Of a stretch of DNA of 64,000 nucleotides, positions 11,587-22,800 are shown one piece after another (the first letter of the stretch is position 1; each line of letters opens with the position of its first letter). This DNA is from Capra hircus (Eukaryota > Chordata > Mammalia > Artiodactyla > Bovidae): positions 29,052,001 through 29,116,000 of the forward strand of contig NC_030836.1 of assembly GCF_001704415.2 (NCBI RefSeq), given 5' to 3'. Position numbers and translations under genes: made by a program. Below the pieces are notes generated by a model, which saw only the letters and a list, made by a program, of their open reading frames with translations, ran no database searches and had not been told where the DNA came from.

Positions 11587-11716
11587 CTGGAGAAGGAAAT
11601 GGCAACCCACTCCAGTATTCTTGCCTGGAAAGTCCCATGGACAGAGGAGCCTGGAGAGCTACAGTCCAAGGGGTCACAAAGAGTCAGACATGACTGAAGC
11701 GACTCAGCATACACAC
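11587..11716 (+). mobile_element. Bov-A monomer
   Basis: GGAGAAGGAAATGGCAACCC to CAGACATGACTGAAGCGAC, a single 3' monomer. Confidence 0.9.
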
Positions 11717-12213
11717 AGGGAGGATGTGCAGTAGAAAACTGGAAATATTAGGATGGGATCCAGGAGAGAAATTACAGAGCTGAAAAAGGAGCTTGAATCA
11801 TCAGGGTTTGAGTAGTAGTTAAGCCTCTGAAGATGAACGAACCTGGCCTGGGAAAACAAACAGAGAAAGAGCAGGGATTCAAGGGCAGCTCCCTGGAGAA
11901 TGCCAGCGCTTAAAGAAAGTGCAGCCAGCACGGCGGAAACCTAGAGAGTCTTGAGCAAAGCCAGGGAGGCCTCAGCTGATAGTAGTGGGGGCCTTGGGAT
12001 GGGAGATGAGTGAAAATAGACCTTTCTCAGGTTGACAGTTAGGAGGCCACGGAGGGCTGCGGCAGGAGTGAACTCAGCGTAAAAGCAAGGTAGGGATGGG
12101 GTGGCGGACCGGTAGAGGGCTGAGGGGCACGTGAGCATGTGGCCCAGGTGAAGGAGTTTGACGTTCGGAGCTCGAGATGGGGATGCAGGGGTAACAGGAG
12201 GAGGAGACAGAGG

Positions 12214-12572
12214 TAGAGGGTTTTTTAAAAATAAGTTTTATTTTATTTTGCTGTGATGGGGAGGTTTTCGTTGCTGCAAGGGCTCTCTCTGGTTGCGGAG
12301 AGCCGGGGCTACCCTCGAGCTGTGCTGCGTGGGCCTCTCACTACAGGGGTTTCTCTTGCTGTGGAGCACGGGCTTTGGGACATGCAGGCTTCAGTAGCGG
12401 CATGTGGGCTCAGTACTTGTGGCTTTTGGGCCCTAGGTCACAGGCTCAGTAGTTGTGGCGCACGGGCTTAGTAGCTCCGTGGTATATGGGATCTTCCCAG
12501 ATCAGGGATCCAACCTGCGTCTCCTGCATTGGCAGGCGGATTCTTTACCACTGAGGCACCACGGAAGCCCAG
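12214..12572 (-). mobile_element. CHR-2-type SINE (tRNA-Glu derived)
   Basis: Minus-oriented. The head ATTCTTTACCACTGAGGCAC is near 12540-12559, the body repeats CTCAGTAGTTGTGGCGCACG-like phrases, and the A-rich tail reads as T/A at 12218-12250. Confidence 0.8.
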
Positions 12573-12574
12573 AG

Positions 12575-13710
12575 AGGGTTTTGCTTTTGTTTTAGGTACA
12601 GGGGGAGTTGAGTCTAAGTCAAAGGGAGTGGAGGAGGGGGAGAGATGGAAGCAGCAAGGTAGGGGGATCAGTCACTGGTTGGGAACAACGCTGGAAGGGT
12701 GGGTGGGGACCGGTGTCCTCGTGGTAGAGGGGGCTGGAGGGAGCAGGACTGGCAGGTGAGTGAGGAGGTGGCAGGTGGGCAGCCTCGGATTTCCGCCCAG
12801 AACTGAGGGACACGGGCGTAGATTGTGTGACTTGCTCAGGGTTTCTGAACCAGTAAGATCGCAGCCTATGCTTCTGCCCCACTGGTTTTCCCATCCTTCT
12901 TCTCAGGAACATTAAGCCACAGCCCTTTGATGGGCCCAGGGGCTTGGAGAGACCTGGCATCAGGCCGTGTCTGTGGGTGATGCCCAGTCCTGTTCCTCTT
13001 GGTATAGCAGGTGCCTGCTGAGTGCTTGCGGAGCATGTGAGGCTGCCAGGCTCCCAGGGCTGCGGGAGGCCCTCAGTCCTTCCCCCTCATCCCCCAGGTG
13101 TGCCCTTCGGCCAGTCCAAGGCGGGGCCCAGCATCTCTGCAGGCAGGGACACCGTGGTTCTCAGCAGAACACGGGGAGGGCACACGGTGTTCTGCCTTGG
13201 GGTCGGCTTTACCTGACTGAGCTGGATCTCCCTGGCAGCTGGTGGCAGGCAGAGGTTGCTGCGCCTTGGACGTGAGTGGATCAGATTCCTGTTCCCCTGC
13301 TCAGGTACCCTTCTGTGACCTTCCTCATGGCCTTTTGTCCCCAGGAGCTGTCAGGGATGGGGGACAGCTGCTGGGAGAAGGCTCCGAGTGGTCTTGAGGC
13401 AGCAGCCAGCCCAAGAAGCCTGTCTTCCTAGAATCCTAGAGGGGCTGAGCCTTCTCGTGGCTTGGCCAGCCAGGGGAAGGCATGGGCAGATGGCATCCCT
13501 GGTTGGTTTCTTGGAGCAAACCCCAGAACTAGCCAGTCTACCTAGCATAAATTTAGGAAGAAAGTGTAGACCTGTACTAGGCAGGAGGTTCAGAAAAGAG
13601 TAATTGTCTTGTTCCTGGGGACCCGTCGTCTCCGACCAGCAAAGGTCTGCTCCATTGAGGACGGCTGAGACCTTTGACTTTCGGTGACCGCGGAACATAC
13701 TCTCTATAGT
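12575..13710. other. Unassigned non-coding stretch
   Basis: GC-rich, no recognised exon or repeat. Confidence 0.4.
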
Positions 13711-13714
13711 GTTC

Positions 13715-14690
13715 TCCATCTTGGCTGCATGTTCAAATCACAAGAAAGGCAAGGGTTTTGTTTGTTTGTTTTTTTGCTGGCCAGTGCCTGGGCCCCATCC
13801 CTCAACCAATTAAATAAGACTCTTGGAAAGTGGGGCCCAGATATCAGTAAATGCTTTAGCTTCTCAGGTAACTGCCCTGTGTATCCAGTGCTGTGACCTC
13901 CCAATAAAGGGAGTTGGAGTGCGATGTGCTGATTCGTGATCCGAAAGGAAGAGTGAGGGCTCAGAGGGTGGGAGAAGGTGCGATTCACAGTGTAAAGAAA
14001 TGGGCGAGCCTGGAGGATCTGGTTTCGAGCTTTGCAGCTCAGAGCGTGGTCCCAGTCTAGCAACAAGCACCACTTGGGACCTGGTTAGAATGCAGACTCA
14101 CAAGACCCACTGAGTCAGAATGCACGTGTTGAAGATTGAGAAGCCTGCTTCCGCCATTATCTGGACCAGTGATTCTCAACCATTGACTGGGTTAGAATCA
14201 CCCCGGGTGCTTGAACAAATTCCAGTGCTGGGCCAAATCAGTTCTGTCAGAATTCCCAGGTAGGGAACCCCAGATACTGCAATTCTCCTGTTCAACCAAA
14301 TTCAAGGATATCCATCTTGACAAGTGCTTTTCAAACTTGACTGTGCGTGTGAATCATCAGGAAATCTTTTGCAAATGCAGGCTCTGATTTGCACATCTGG
14401 GTGGGACCTGAGACTGTGTGTGTTAGTCACCTAGTCCTGTACGACTCTTTGTGACACCATGGACTCTAGCCTACCAGGCTCTTCTGTCTATAGGATTCTC
14501 CAGGCAAGAATACTGGAGTGAGTTGCCATTTCCTTCTCCAAGGAATCTTCCTGACCTAGGGATGGAACCTGGGTCTCCTGCATTACAGGCAGATTCTTTA
14601 CCATCTGAGCTATAGGGAAGTCCGACTTGAGATTATGCATTTCTAATAAGGTCCCTGATGAGGCTTAGGTTGTGGATCTGATAAATATTG
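13715..14690. mobile_element. Cluster of MER5-like hAT remnants, one interrupted by Bov-tA
   Basis: Four segments carry MER5-type phrases: GCCTGGGCCCCATCCCTCAA near 13790, GAATGCAGACTCACAAGACC near 14091, AGTGATTCTCAACCATTGAC near 14168, and GTGAATCATCAGGAAATCTT near 14350 continuing to 14690 across the SINE at 14415-14624. Named from memory. Confidence 0.45.
14415..14624 (-). mobile_element. Bov-tA SINE
   Basis: GTTAGTCACCTAGTCCTGTA to CATCTGAGCTATAGGGAAGT, inserted into a MER5-like element. Confidence 0.93.
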
Positions 14691-15837
14691 ATATAGTGGA
14701 ATCACAAGCATTTGTAAGACCAACCTCCCAGTTTTAAAGCTGAAGAAACCAAGGGTCAGAAAGGGGGCAGTGACTCCCCCAAGATAACCCAACATGTTAT
14801 TCATTCAGTACTTGCTGAGCACTGGCTGTGCTGGATGCTGAGGCTTGAGCAGGGGATAAGACAGACCCGATTCTTCCCCTCCCAGGGCTTATTTGCAGTG
14901 GGGAAGACAGACAGAGAGCAAGTAATTAAACGAATTTCTGATCAGGAGAAGCGTGTGAAAGGGATGATGTGGTCGGGGATGACTTGGCAGTTGCTTTGGA
15001 TGGATTGGAAGGCGGGCCACCCTTGGAATAGCAGTAGGTCTTGACTTCCACTGGGGTCTGCTGATGACAACTCTAAAGCTTTTCCTTCCTGGACAGAGCC
15101 ATCCTCCAACCGCCCTGGGACTCAGAGATGGGCCCGCCTGACCCTGCTGAGAACATCTGACTCTGGTCCACACCCCTCTCCTCTTCCCCCATCCACTTTC
15201 CCTTCCCCTTGACATTCTCATTGCATGTTTGTGGGCTCAGGGTGGAGCCTGGGGAGTGTCCCCCTCCCCCGCCCAGAGCAGAGCATCGACTCCTTAATAG
15301 AACAGCATTCAGGATAATCGATTTATGGTTTCTAACAAGAACCAGATCTCGTCCCAATGTGGGCCCCCACCACTGAGAAATCATCTGAGATTTTTTATTT
15401 ATCTCCAAGAGAGCACAATCATGAGGGCTTCTCTTCCTTTCCTTATCTGTCAGAAGAATCAGTAGGGCTGCTTGTGGAAATGCCCGTCCCAGGTACCCCA
15501 GCTGGCTGAAGCAGTCTCAGGAAAAGGCCCTGAAATCTGTGTTTTTCGTATGTGGCTCTCGTGATTCTTATGAACCAGATCACTGGGGGAAGTGAAAGTG
15601 GCATGGAGAGAAGAAGCTGGCGCCCTGTGTCCCGTATCTCTTTCGTGTGGCTCTTGGAGCTGCAGAAATGAATTCCCGGTGACTCAGAAGCATGGCCCTT
15701 GGCTGGATATGTGATCAGAAGGATGTCTTTGTGTGTGTGTAGCAACGCACCCCGTGCTGTCCTCACCTTGCTGGCCTCTGCCCTTACCTGAAAGGGTCAC
15801 CTGTCTCCTCTGTGACCGACCAGACCCTTCCCGCTGC

Positions 15838-15838
<1 letters not shown>

Positions 15839-15880
<42 letters not shown>
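15839..15880. repeat. TG dinucleotide microsatellite
   Basis: About 20 TG units, directly followed by a minus-strand Bov-tA SINE. Confidence 0.95.
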
Positions 15881-15881
<1 letters not shown>

Positions 15882-15882
<1 letters not shown>

Positions 15883-16100
15883 CATGCAGTCACTTCAGTT
15901 GCGTCCAATTCTTTGCGACCCCATGGACTGTAGCCCTCCAGGCTCCTCTGTCCATGGGGATTCTGCAGGCAAGAATTCTGGAGTGGGTTGCCATGCCCTC
16001 CTCCAGGGCATCTTCCTGACCCAAGGATCGAACCTGCGTCTTCTATGTCTCCTGCATTGCAGGCAGATTTTTTTTACCACTGAGCTATGAAGGAAGCCCC
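15882..16100 (-). mobile_element. Bov-tA SINE
   Basis: Starts right after the TG microsatellite; GTTGCGTCCAATTCTTTGCG to GAGCTATGAAGGAAGCCC. Confidence 0.94.
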
Positions 16101-16782
16101 TCCTATTCTCTGTGCTCCCATTAAAACAGTCGCCTCCACTGCCTTCCCCGGTGCACCTGGGCAGTGAAGGCTTGGATGCCGCGTGCACCCAGCCAGAGTC
16201 TAGAAGGGCTACAGGAGGCCTCCTGGACCATCTGGTGGCCCCCACCCTCACCAGGGTGTGGTCCCAGTGGACCTATTCGGGTGGAGTAGCGGGAGCTTGG
16301 TGATGGAGGGGTGGGTGGTGGCCAGCACCAAGGGAATGCCTTGAATGTGCAGAAGAGATAAACTTCACTTCACTTGTGCAAATGTGAATCATACCCTTGT
16401 ACCTTTGAGCTTAGCTTTCATGTAGAAAATGGGTGGATGTACATCTGTTTCCTGGAGCTGACCCTTCTGAGGTCAAACCAAGGGAGAGGACAGTGAGGGC
16501 AGCCGCGCCTGGGAAGCTGGGGTGGGCCGGTCTGGCCTGGGATGGAATCTGAGTGGTGGGATGTGGTTTCCCTTTTTGGGGCATAAGATCCCTCTGGATC
16601 CCTGCAGTCGCCTTTGAGGGGTTAGGGGGACATCCAGAGTGAGGAGGGCTGCCCCCTGGATGGCCTTGCAGCTGTGTGCTTCCTGGAGGTGGGAAGACGC
16701 AGGCTGTGGGTGTGCCCTGGTCCAGTGCCGAAGCCAGAGCATTCACGACACTGACCGCACACCTGTGACTCCTGCCTCCTAG

Positions 16783-16855
16783 GTGGCCCGAGGCAGCCGG
16801 GATGACAACTCTCCCCAGGAACCCTGGCAGCTGAGAAACATGATCAGCAAGTCCC
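16783..16855 (+). CDS. ST3GAL4: ST3GAL4 first coding exon (5' UTR plus residues 1-5)
   Basis: The exon follows a CCTCCTAG acceptor and ends at a GTGAGT donor. Translation starts at ATG 16840 (MISKS, with the next codon split). The 5' UTR part holds an upstream ATG at 16802 in another frame. The main frame is also open back to the acceptor, so an upstream exon with an in-frame ATG could extend the N-terminus. I chose 16840 because it gives the family-type short cytoplasmic tail and has A at -3. Confidence 0.9.
16802..16834 (+). promoter_or_regulatory. Upstream ORF in ST3GAL4 5' leader
   Basis: ATG at 16802 opens a 10-codon frame (MTTLPRNPGS) that stops with TGA at 16832-16834, five bases before the main ATG at 16840. 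It has G at -3. uORFs in such positions usually lower main-frame translation (known in general); here that is inferred. Confidence 0.6.
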
Positions 16856-19800
16856 GTGAGTGTTCACCAAGAGCTCCCCCGCCCTCGGGGGTGGGCTCCC
16901 CGGAGGCAGTCTTCAGCATCTTCCCTCAACCCTCCCGGGGGCTGTGGAAGGACAGATGGGGAGCTGGGGGCACCTCTCTTCCTCTTGAAGGATGGCAGAC
17001 CTGCTCAGGTCCAAGCCCCAACCCAGAGAACTATGGCCGAGCAGGGGCCTGCCCTGAGCTGGGGTTGCGGGAGCCCCAGGTGGGGCAGGTGGGGCAGGTG
17101 GGGCAGGTGGGGCAGGTGGGGCAGGTGGGCAGGTGGGGCAGGTGGGCAGGTTGCCTGGGGCCATGCCTGCCTGTTCCTGCCTCCAGCTCTTGTGCGCATT
17201 CGCCCGCAGGCTGGAAGCTCCTGGCCATGCTGGCTCTCTTCCTGGCTGTCATGGTGTGGTACTCGATCTCTCGAGAGGACAGGTACATTGAGCTGTGAGT
17301 CGTCTTTCATGTTCTTCTGTGGGTTTTTTTTTTTTAGGAAGGGGGCTCAGGGATGGAGTGTCATGGAGTGGGGACCTAGTGGTAGGGAGGAGGGTTCAGA
17401 GAGCCAGGGGGTGCCCTCTATGCTGGGATGGGTCCCCAGGTCTCTCACCCAAGGGGTTTAGGAGAATGAAGAGCTGGGTTCGCAGTGATTTGGTTTCAAG
17501 GTGGGACTTGGGCTGAGATGATTCCAGCCTGTGAGTCACTCTCCAGGGCCTTGGAGCCTTCATGCCCTGGGAGGAGGTGGGGGCTGCCTGAAACACTGGC
17601 CCCTGGGCCTGGGAGGTCTGACTGGAGCTCCTATCTCCTCTTCTTTCTGTCTCCAGCTTTTATTTTCCCGCCCCAGGGAAGAGGGAGCCATGCCTCCAGG
17701 GTGAGGCGGAGAAGATGGTCTCCAAGCTCTTTGGCAAGTAAGTATGTGAAGTAGGGGGTGGGCTGAGTACAGCTCAGTTCAGTTCAGTCGCTCAGTCGTG
17801 TCCGACTCTTTGTGACCCCATGAATAGCAGCATACCAGGCCTCCCTGTTCATCACCATCTCTTGGAGTTCACTCAGGCTCACGTCCATCGAGTCCGTGAT
17901 GCCATCCAGCCATCTCAGCCTCTGTCGTCCCCTTCTCCTGCCCCCAATCCCTCCCAACATCAAAGTCTTTTCCAATGAGTCGACTCTTTGCATGAGGTGG
18001 CCAAAGTACTGGAGTTTCAGCTTTAGCATCATTCCTTCCAAAGAAATCCCAGGGTTGATCTCCTTCAGAATGGACTGGTTGGATCTCCTTGCAGTCCAAG
18101 GGACTCTCAAGAGTCTTCTCCAACACCACAGTTCAAAAGCATCAATTCTTCGGCGCTCAGCCTTCTTCACAGTCCAACTCTCACATCCATACATGACTAC
18201 TGGAAAAACCATAGCCTTGACTAGACGGACCTTAGTCGGCAAAGTAATGTCTCTGCTCTTGAATATACTATCTAGGTTGGTCATAACTTTTCTTCCAAGG
18301 AGTAAGCGTCTTTTAATTTCATGGCTGCAGTCACCATCTGCAGTGATTCTGGAGCCCCCCAAAATAAAGTCTGACACTGTTCCCACTGTTTCCCCATTTA
18401 TTTCCCATGAAGTGATGGGACTGGATGCCATGATCTTCGTTTTCTGAATGTTGAGCTTTAGGCCAACTTTTTCACTCTCCTCTTTCACTTTCATCAAGAG
18501 GCTTTTTAGCTCCTCTTCACTTTCTACCATAAGTGTGGTGTCATCTGCATATCTGAGGTTATTGATATTTTTCCCAGCAATCTTGATTCCAGCTTGTGTT
18601 TCTTCCAGTCCAGCATTTCTCATGATGTACTCTGCATAGAAGTTAAATAAGCAGGGTGACAATATATAGCCTTGACGTACTCCTTTTCCTATTTGGAACC
18701 AGTCTGTTGTTCCATGTCCAGTTCTAACTGTTGCTTCCTGACCTACATACAGATTTCTCAAGAAGCAGGTCAGGTGGTCTGGTATTCCCATCTGTTTCAG
18801 AATTTTCTACAGTTTATTGTGATCCACACAGTCAAAGGCTTTGGCATAGGCAATAAAGCAAAAATAGATGTTTTTCTGGAACACTCTTGCTTTTTGCATG
18901 ATCCAGCGGATGTTGGCAATTTGATCTCTGATTCCCCTGCCTTTTCTAAAACCAGCTTGAACGTCAGGGAGTTCACGGTTCACGTATTGCTGAAGCCTGG
19001 CTTGGAGAATTTTGAGCATTACTTTACTAGCGTGTGAGATGAGTGCAATCATGCAGTAGTTTGAGCATTCTTTGGCATTGCCTTTCTTTGGAATTGGAAT
19101 GAAAACTGACCTTTTCCAGTCCTGTGGCCACTGCTGAGTTTTCCAAATTTGCTGGCATATTGAGTGCAGCACTTTCACAGCATCATCTTTTAGCATTTGA
19201 AACCGCTCAATTGGAATTCCATCACCTCCACTAGCTTTGTTCGTAGTGATGCTTTCTAAGGCCCACTTGACTTCACATTCCAAGATGTCTGGTTCTATAT
19301 TAGTGATCACATCATCATGACTATCTGGTTCGTGACGATCTTTTTTGTACAGTTCTTCCGTGTATTTTTGCCACCTCTTCTTAATATCTTCTGCTTCTGT
19401 TAGGTCCAGACCATTTCTGTCCTTTATCGAGCCCATCTTTGCATGAAATGTTCCCTTGGTATCTCTAATTTTCTTGAAGAGATCTCCAGTCTTTCCCAAT
19501 CTGTTGTTTTCCTCTATTTCTTTGCATTGATCGCTGAAGAAGGCTTTCTTATCTCTTCTTGCTATTCTTTGGAACTCTGCATTTAGATGCCTATGTCTTT
19601 CCTTTTCTCCTTTGCTTTCTGCCTCTCTTCTCTTCACAGCTATTTGTAAGGCCTCCTCAGACAGCCATTTTGCTTTTTTGCATTTCTTTTCCATGGGGAT
19701 GGTCTTGATCCCTGTCTCCTGCACAATGTCACGAACCTCATTCCATAGTTCATCAGGCTCTCTATCTATCAGATCTAGGCCCTTAAATCTATTTCTCACT

Positions 19801-22800
19801 TCCACTGTCTAATCATAAGGGATATGATTTAGGTAATACCTAAATGGTGTAGCGGTTTTCCCTACTTTCTTCAATTTAAATCTGAATTTGGTAATAAGGA
19901 GTTCATGATCTGAGCCACAGTCAGCTCCTGGTCTTGTTTTTGCATAGAGCTTCTCCATCTTTGGCTGCATAGAATATAATCAATCTGATTTTGGTGTTGA
20001 CCATCTGGTGATGTCCATGTGTAGAGTCTTCTCTTGTGTTGTTGGAAGAGGGTGTTTGCTATGACCAGTGCATTTTCTTGGCAAAACTCTATTAGTCTTT
20101 GCCCTGCTTCATTACACATTCCAAGGCCAAATTTGCCTATTACTCCAGGTGTTTCTTGACTTCCTACTTTTGCATTCCAGTCCCTTATAATGAAAAGGAC
20201 ATCCTTTTGGGGTGTTAGTTCTAAAAGGTCTTGTAGGTCTTCATAAAACCGTTCAACTTCAGCTTCTTCAGCATTACTGGTTGGGCCATAAACTTGGATA
20301 ACTGTGATATTGAATGGTTTGCCTTGGAGACGAACAGAGATCATTCTGTCATTTTTGAGACTGCATCCAAGTACTGCATTTCGGACTCTTTTGTTGACCA
20401 TGATGGCTACTCCATATCTTCTGAGGGATTCCTGCCCGCAGTAGTAGATATAATGGTCATCTGAGTTAAATTCACCCATTCCAGCCCATTTTAGTTCGCT
20501 GATTCCTAGAATGTCGACGTTCACCCTTGCCATCTCTTGTTTGACCACTTCCAATTTGCTTTGATTCATGGACCTGACATTCCAGGTTCCTATGCAATAT
20601 TGCTCTTTACAGCATTGGACCTTGCTTCTATCACCAGTCACATCCACAACTGGGTATTGTTTTTGCTTTGGCTCCATCCCTTCATTCTTTCTGGAGTTAT
20701 TTCTCCTCTGATCTCCAGTAGCATATTGGGCACCTACCCACCTGGGGAGTTCCTCTTTCGGTATCCTGTCACTTTGCCCTTTCCTACTCTTCATGGGGTT
20801 CTCAAGGCAAGAATACTGAAGTGGCTTGCCATTGGAGTAGGAAATCATGCTGGAGATCACGGGTCAGGTGAAGCCAGTGAGGGCAGGGGAGGCCTTGGAC
20901 GTGTATACATGATATTAGTCTGTGGTCTGACCCTGTTTCTGGAATCAAGATTAATCAGTTTCTCATCCCCACCCTGCCTTCACCTCTGCACAGCTACTCC
21001 CGAGAACAGCCTTTCTTCCTGCAGCTTAAAGATTATTTCTGGGTCAAGACCCCATCTCTCTATGAGCTGCCCTACGGGACCAAGGGGAGTGGTAAGTGCC
21101 TACCTTGGGGAGCGGGGTGGGTGGGAATGGTGGCCTCACCTTGGCCACACTACTTCTCATTCTTTGCCATCCACGGTCCCAGCACCCAAGTTCTCAGCCA
21201 GGCTCAGACACTGGGGTCAGGGGAGGGAGGGCTGGCAGCCTTTGGAGAGGTTGCTGTTGTCATCAGCCCCGTCCAATCTGGTCCTTTTGCAGAAGATCTG
21301 CTCCTCCGGGTGCTAGCCATCACGAGCTACTCCATCCCAGAGAGCATCCAGAGGTAAGGAGACACGCCTTCCTGCCTCAGTGAGAAACAGTCATGGTCCA
21401 GCACCTCCCAGTGAGCCTGCGTGTCTCCAGGGAGGTGGGGACACCGGTCCCCATGGCAACTGAGCCTGGGTATCACGTTGCTAGAGTGGGCAGAGGTTGC
21501 TGAGGGTATTGCCGTGGTAACAGGCTGGCCTGGGGGGCAGTCGGGGACTCTGAAATGGGATTGCTTTACAGTCCTTCCCAGGCATCTTCCCTCCTCTCCT
21601 TCTCTCTCTCCTGTGCTCTGCTCAGCTTTCTCTCCCTTGAAAGCCCAGGGCTGCAGAGTTAGCATGACCAGGAGCAGAACTCTTTGGAGATACCTGGTCC
21701 ATGTAGGGGGCTTCCCAAGTGGTGCTAGTGGTAAAGAACCTGCCTGCTGATGCAGGAGACTTAAGAGACATGGATTCCATCCCTTGGGCAGGAAGATCCC
21801 CTGGAGGAGGGCATGGCCAGCCACTCCAGTGTTCTTGCCTGGAGAATCCCATGGACAGGGGAGCCTGGTGGCTACAGTCCATGGGCTTGCACAGAGTCGG
21901 ACACAACTGAAGCGACTTGGCGTTTGCACAGTCCATGGGAAGCAGGGGCTGAGGGGGCCTGGGGCAGATGGGGGCAGGAGAGCGAGGTGAAGCTGGAGCA
22001 GGGGCTCCTTCTGGGTCTCATCACCCTGTTCCCATGGCAGCCTGAAGTGCCGCCGCTGCGTGGTGGTGGGGAACGGGCATCGGCTGCGCAACAGCTCACT
22101 GGGAGAGGCCATCAACAAATACGACGTGGTCATCAGGTCCGTATGGCCGCCCTTCCCTCTTCTGTCTGGGAACAGACCAGCAGAGCTCAGGGTGACGGGC
22201 ATCCTCCTCCCCGCCTCCCAGGTTAAATAGCGCCCCGGTGGCTGGCTACGAGCAGGATGTGGGCTCCAAGACCACCATGCGTCTCTTCTACCCTGAATCT
22301 GCCCACTTCAACCCCAAAGTGGAGGACAACCCCGACACACTCCTCGTCCTTGTAGCTTTCAAGGCCATGGACTTCCACTGGATCGAGAGCATCCTAAGTG
22401 ATAAGAAGCGAGTACGTGGGGAGACTGGGAGGGGAGCAGTCTCGGCCTGTGGTGGGGGAACGCTGCCCGGGTCAGGCCCTCCTGCTCCATCACGTGTGCC
22501 CCAAGATCCCCAGGAGCCAGTGAGGGTGAGGCGTGAGCTCAGTGTTCTGCCACAGCGGTCAGGCAACAGCAGCCCAGGGCGGCCCAGTGAGAAGCCTGGG
22601 AGCAGAGGGACCAGTCTGTTATCATCTCCAGGTGGGGGCAGGTTAGAAAAGTCGAGATCTCTGTCCTTCTAGGCGGACACACCCCAGAAAGTCCACTCTC
22701 TCTCTTTGCCATTGGTTGAATGTTGAACTGTCCACCTGACCATTATCTGCCAGATGCTGACCTAGCCCCTTCTACCTGTGTGGACGTCATTGGGAGTGAG

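Noticed and set aside
1..16782. ST3GAL4 5' non-coding exons
   Set aside because: They may exist here, since the human gene has several, but no exon can be recognised without cDNA alignment.
16856..17298. Open frames running from the first ST3GAL4 coding exon into the minisatellite
   Set aside because: Intron read-through past a good GTGAGT donor; the Gly/Trp/Gln run is the minisatellite.
17784..20860. Three minus-strand frames of about 330 codons as host genes
   Set aside because: They are BovB endonuclease and reverse transcriptase pieces.
21327..22202. 291-codon minus-strand open frame over ST3GAL4 exons 5 and 6
   Set aside because: Antisense shadow containing Bov-tA translation; no family match.
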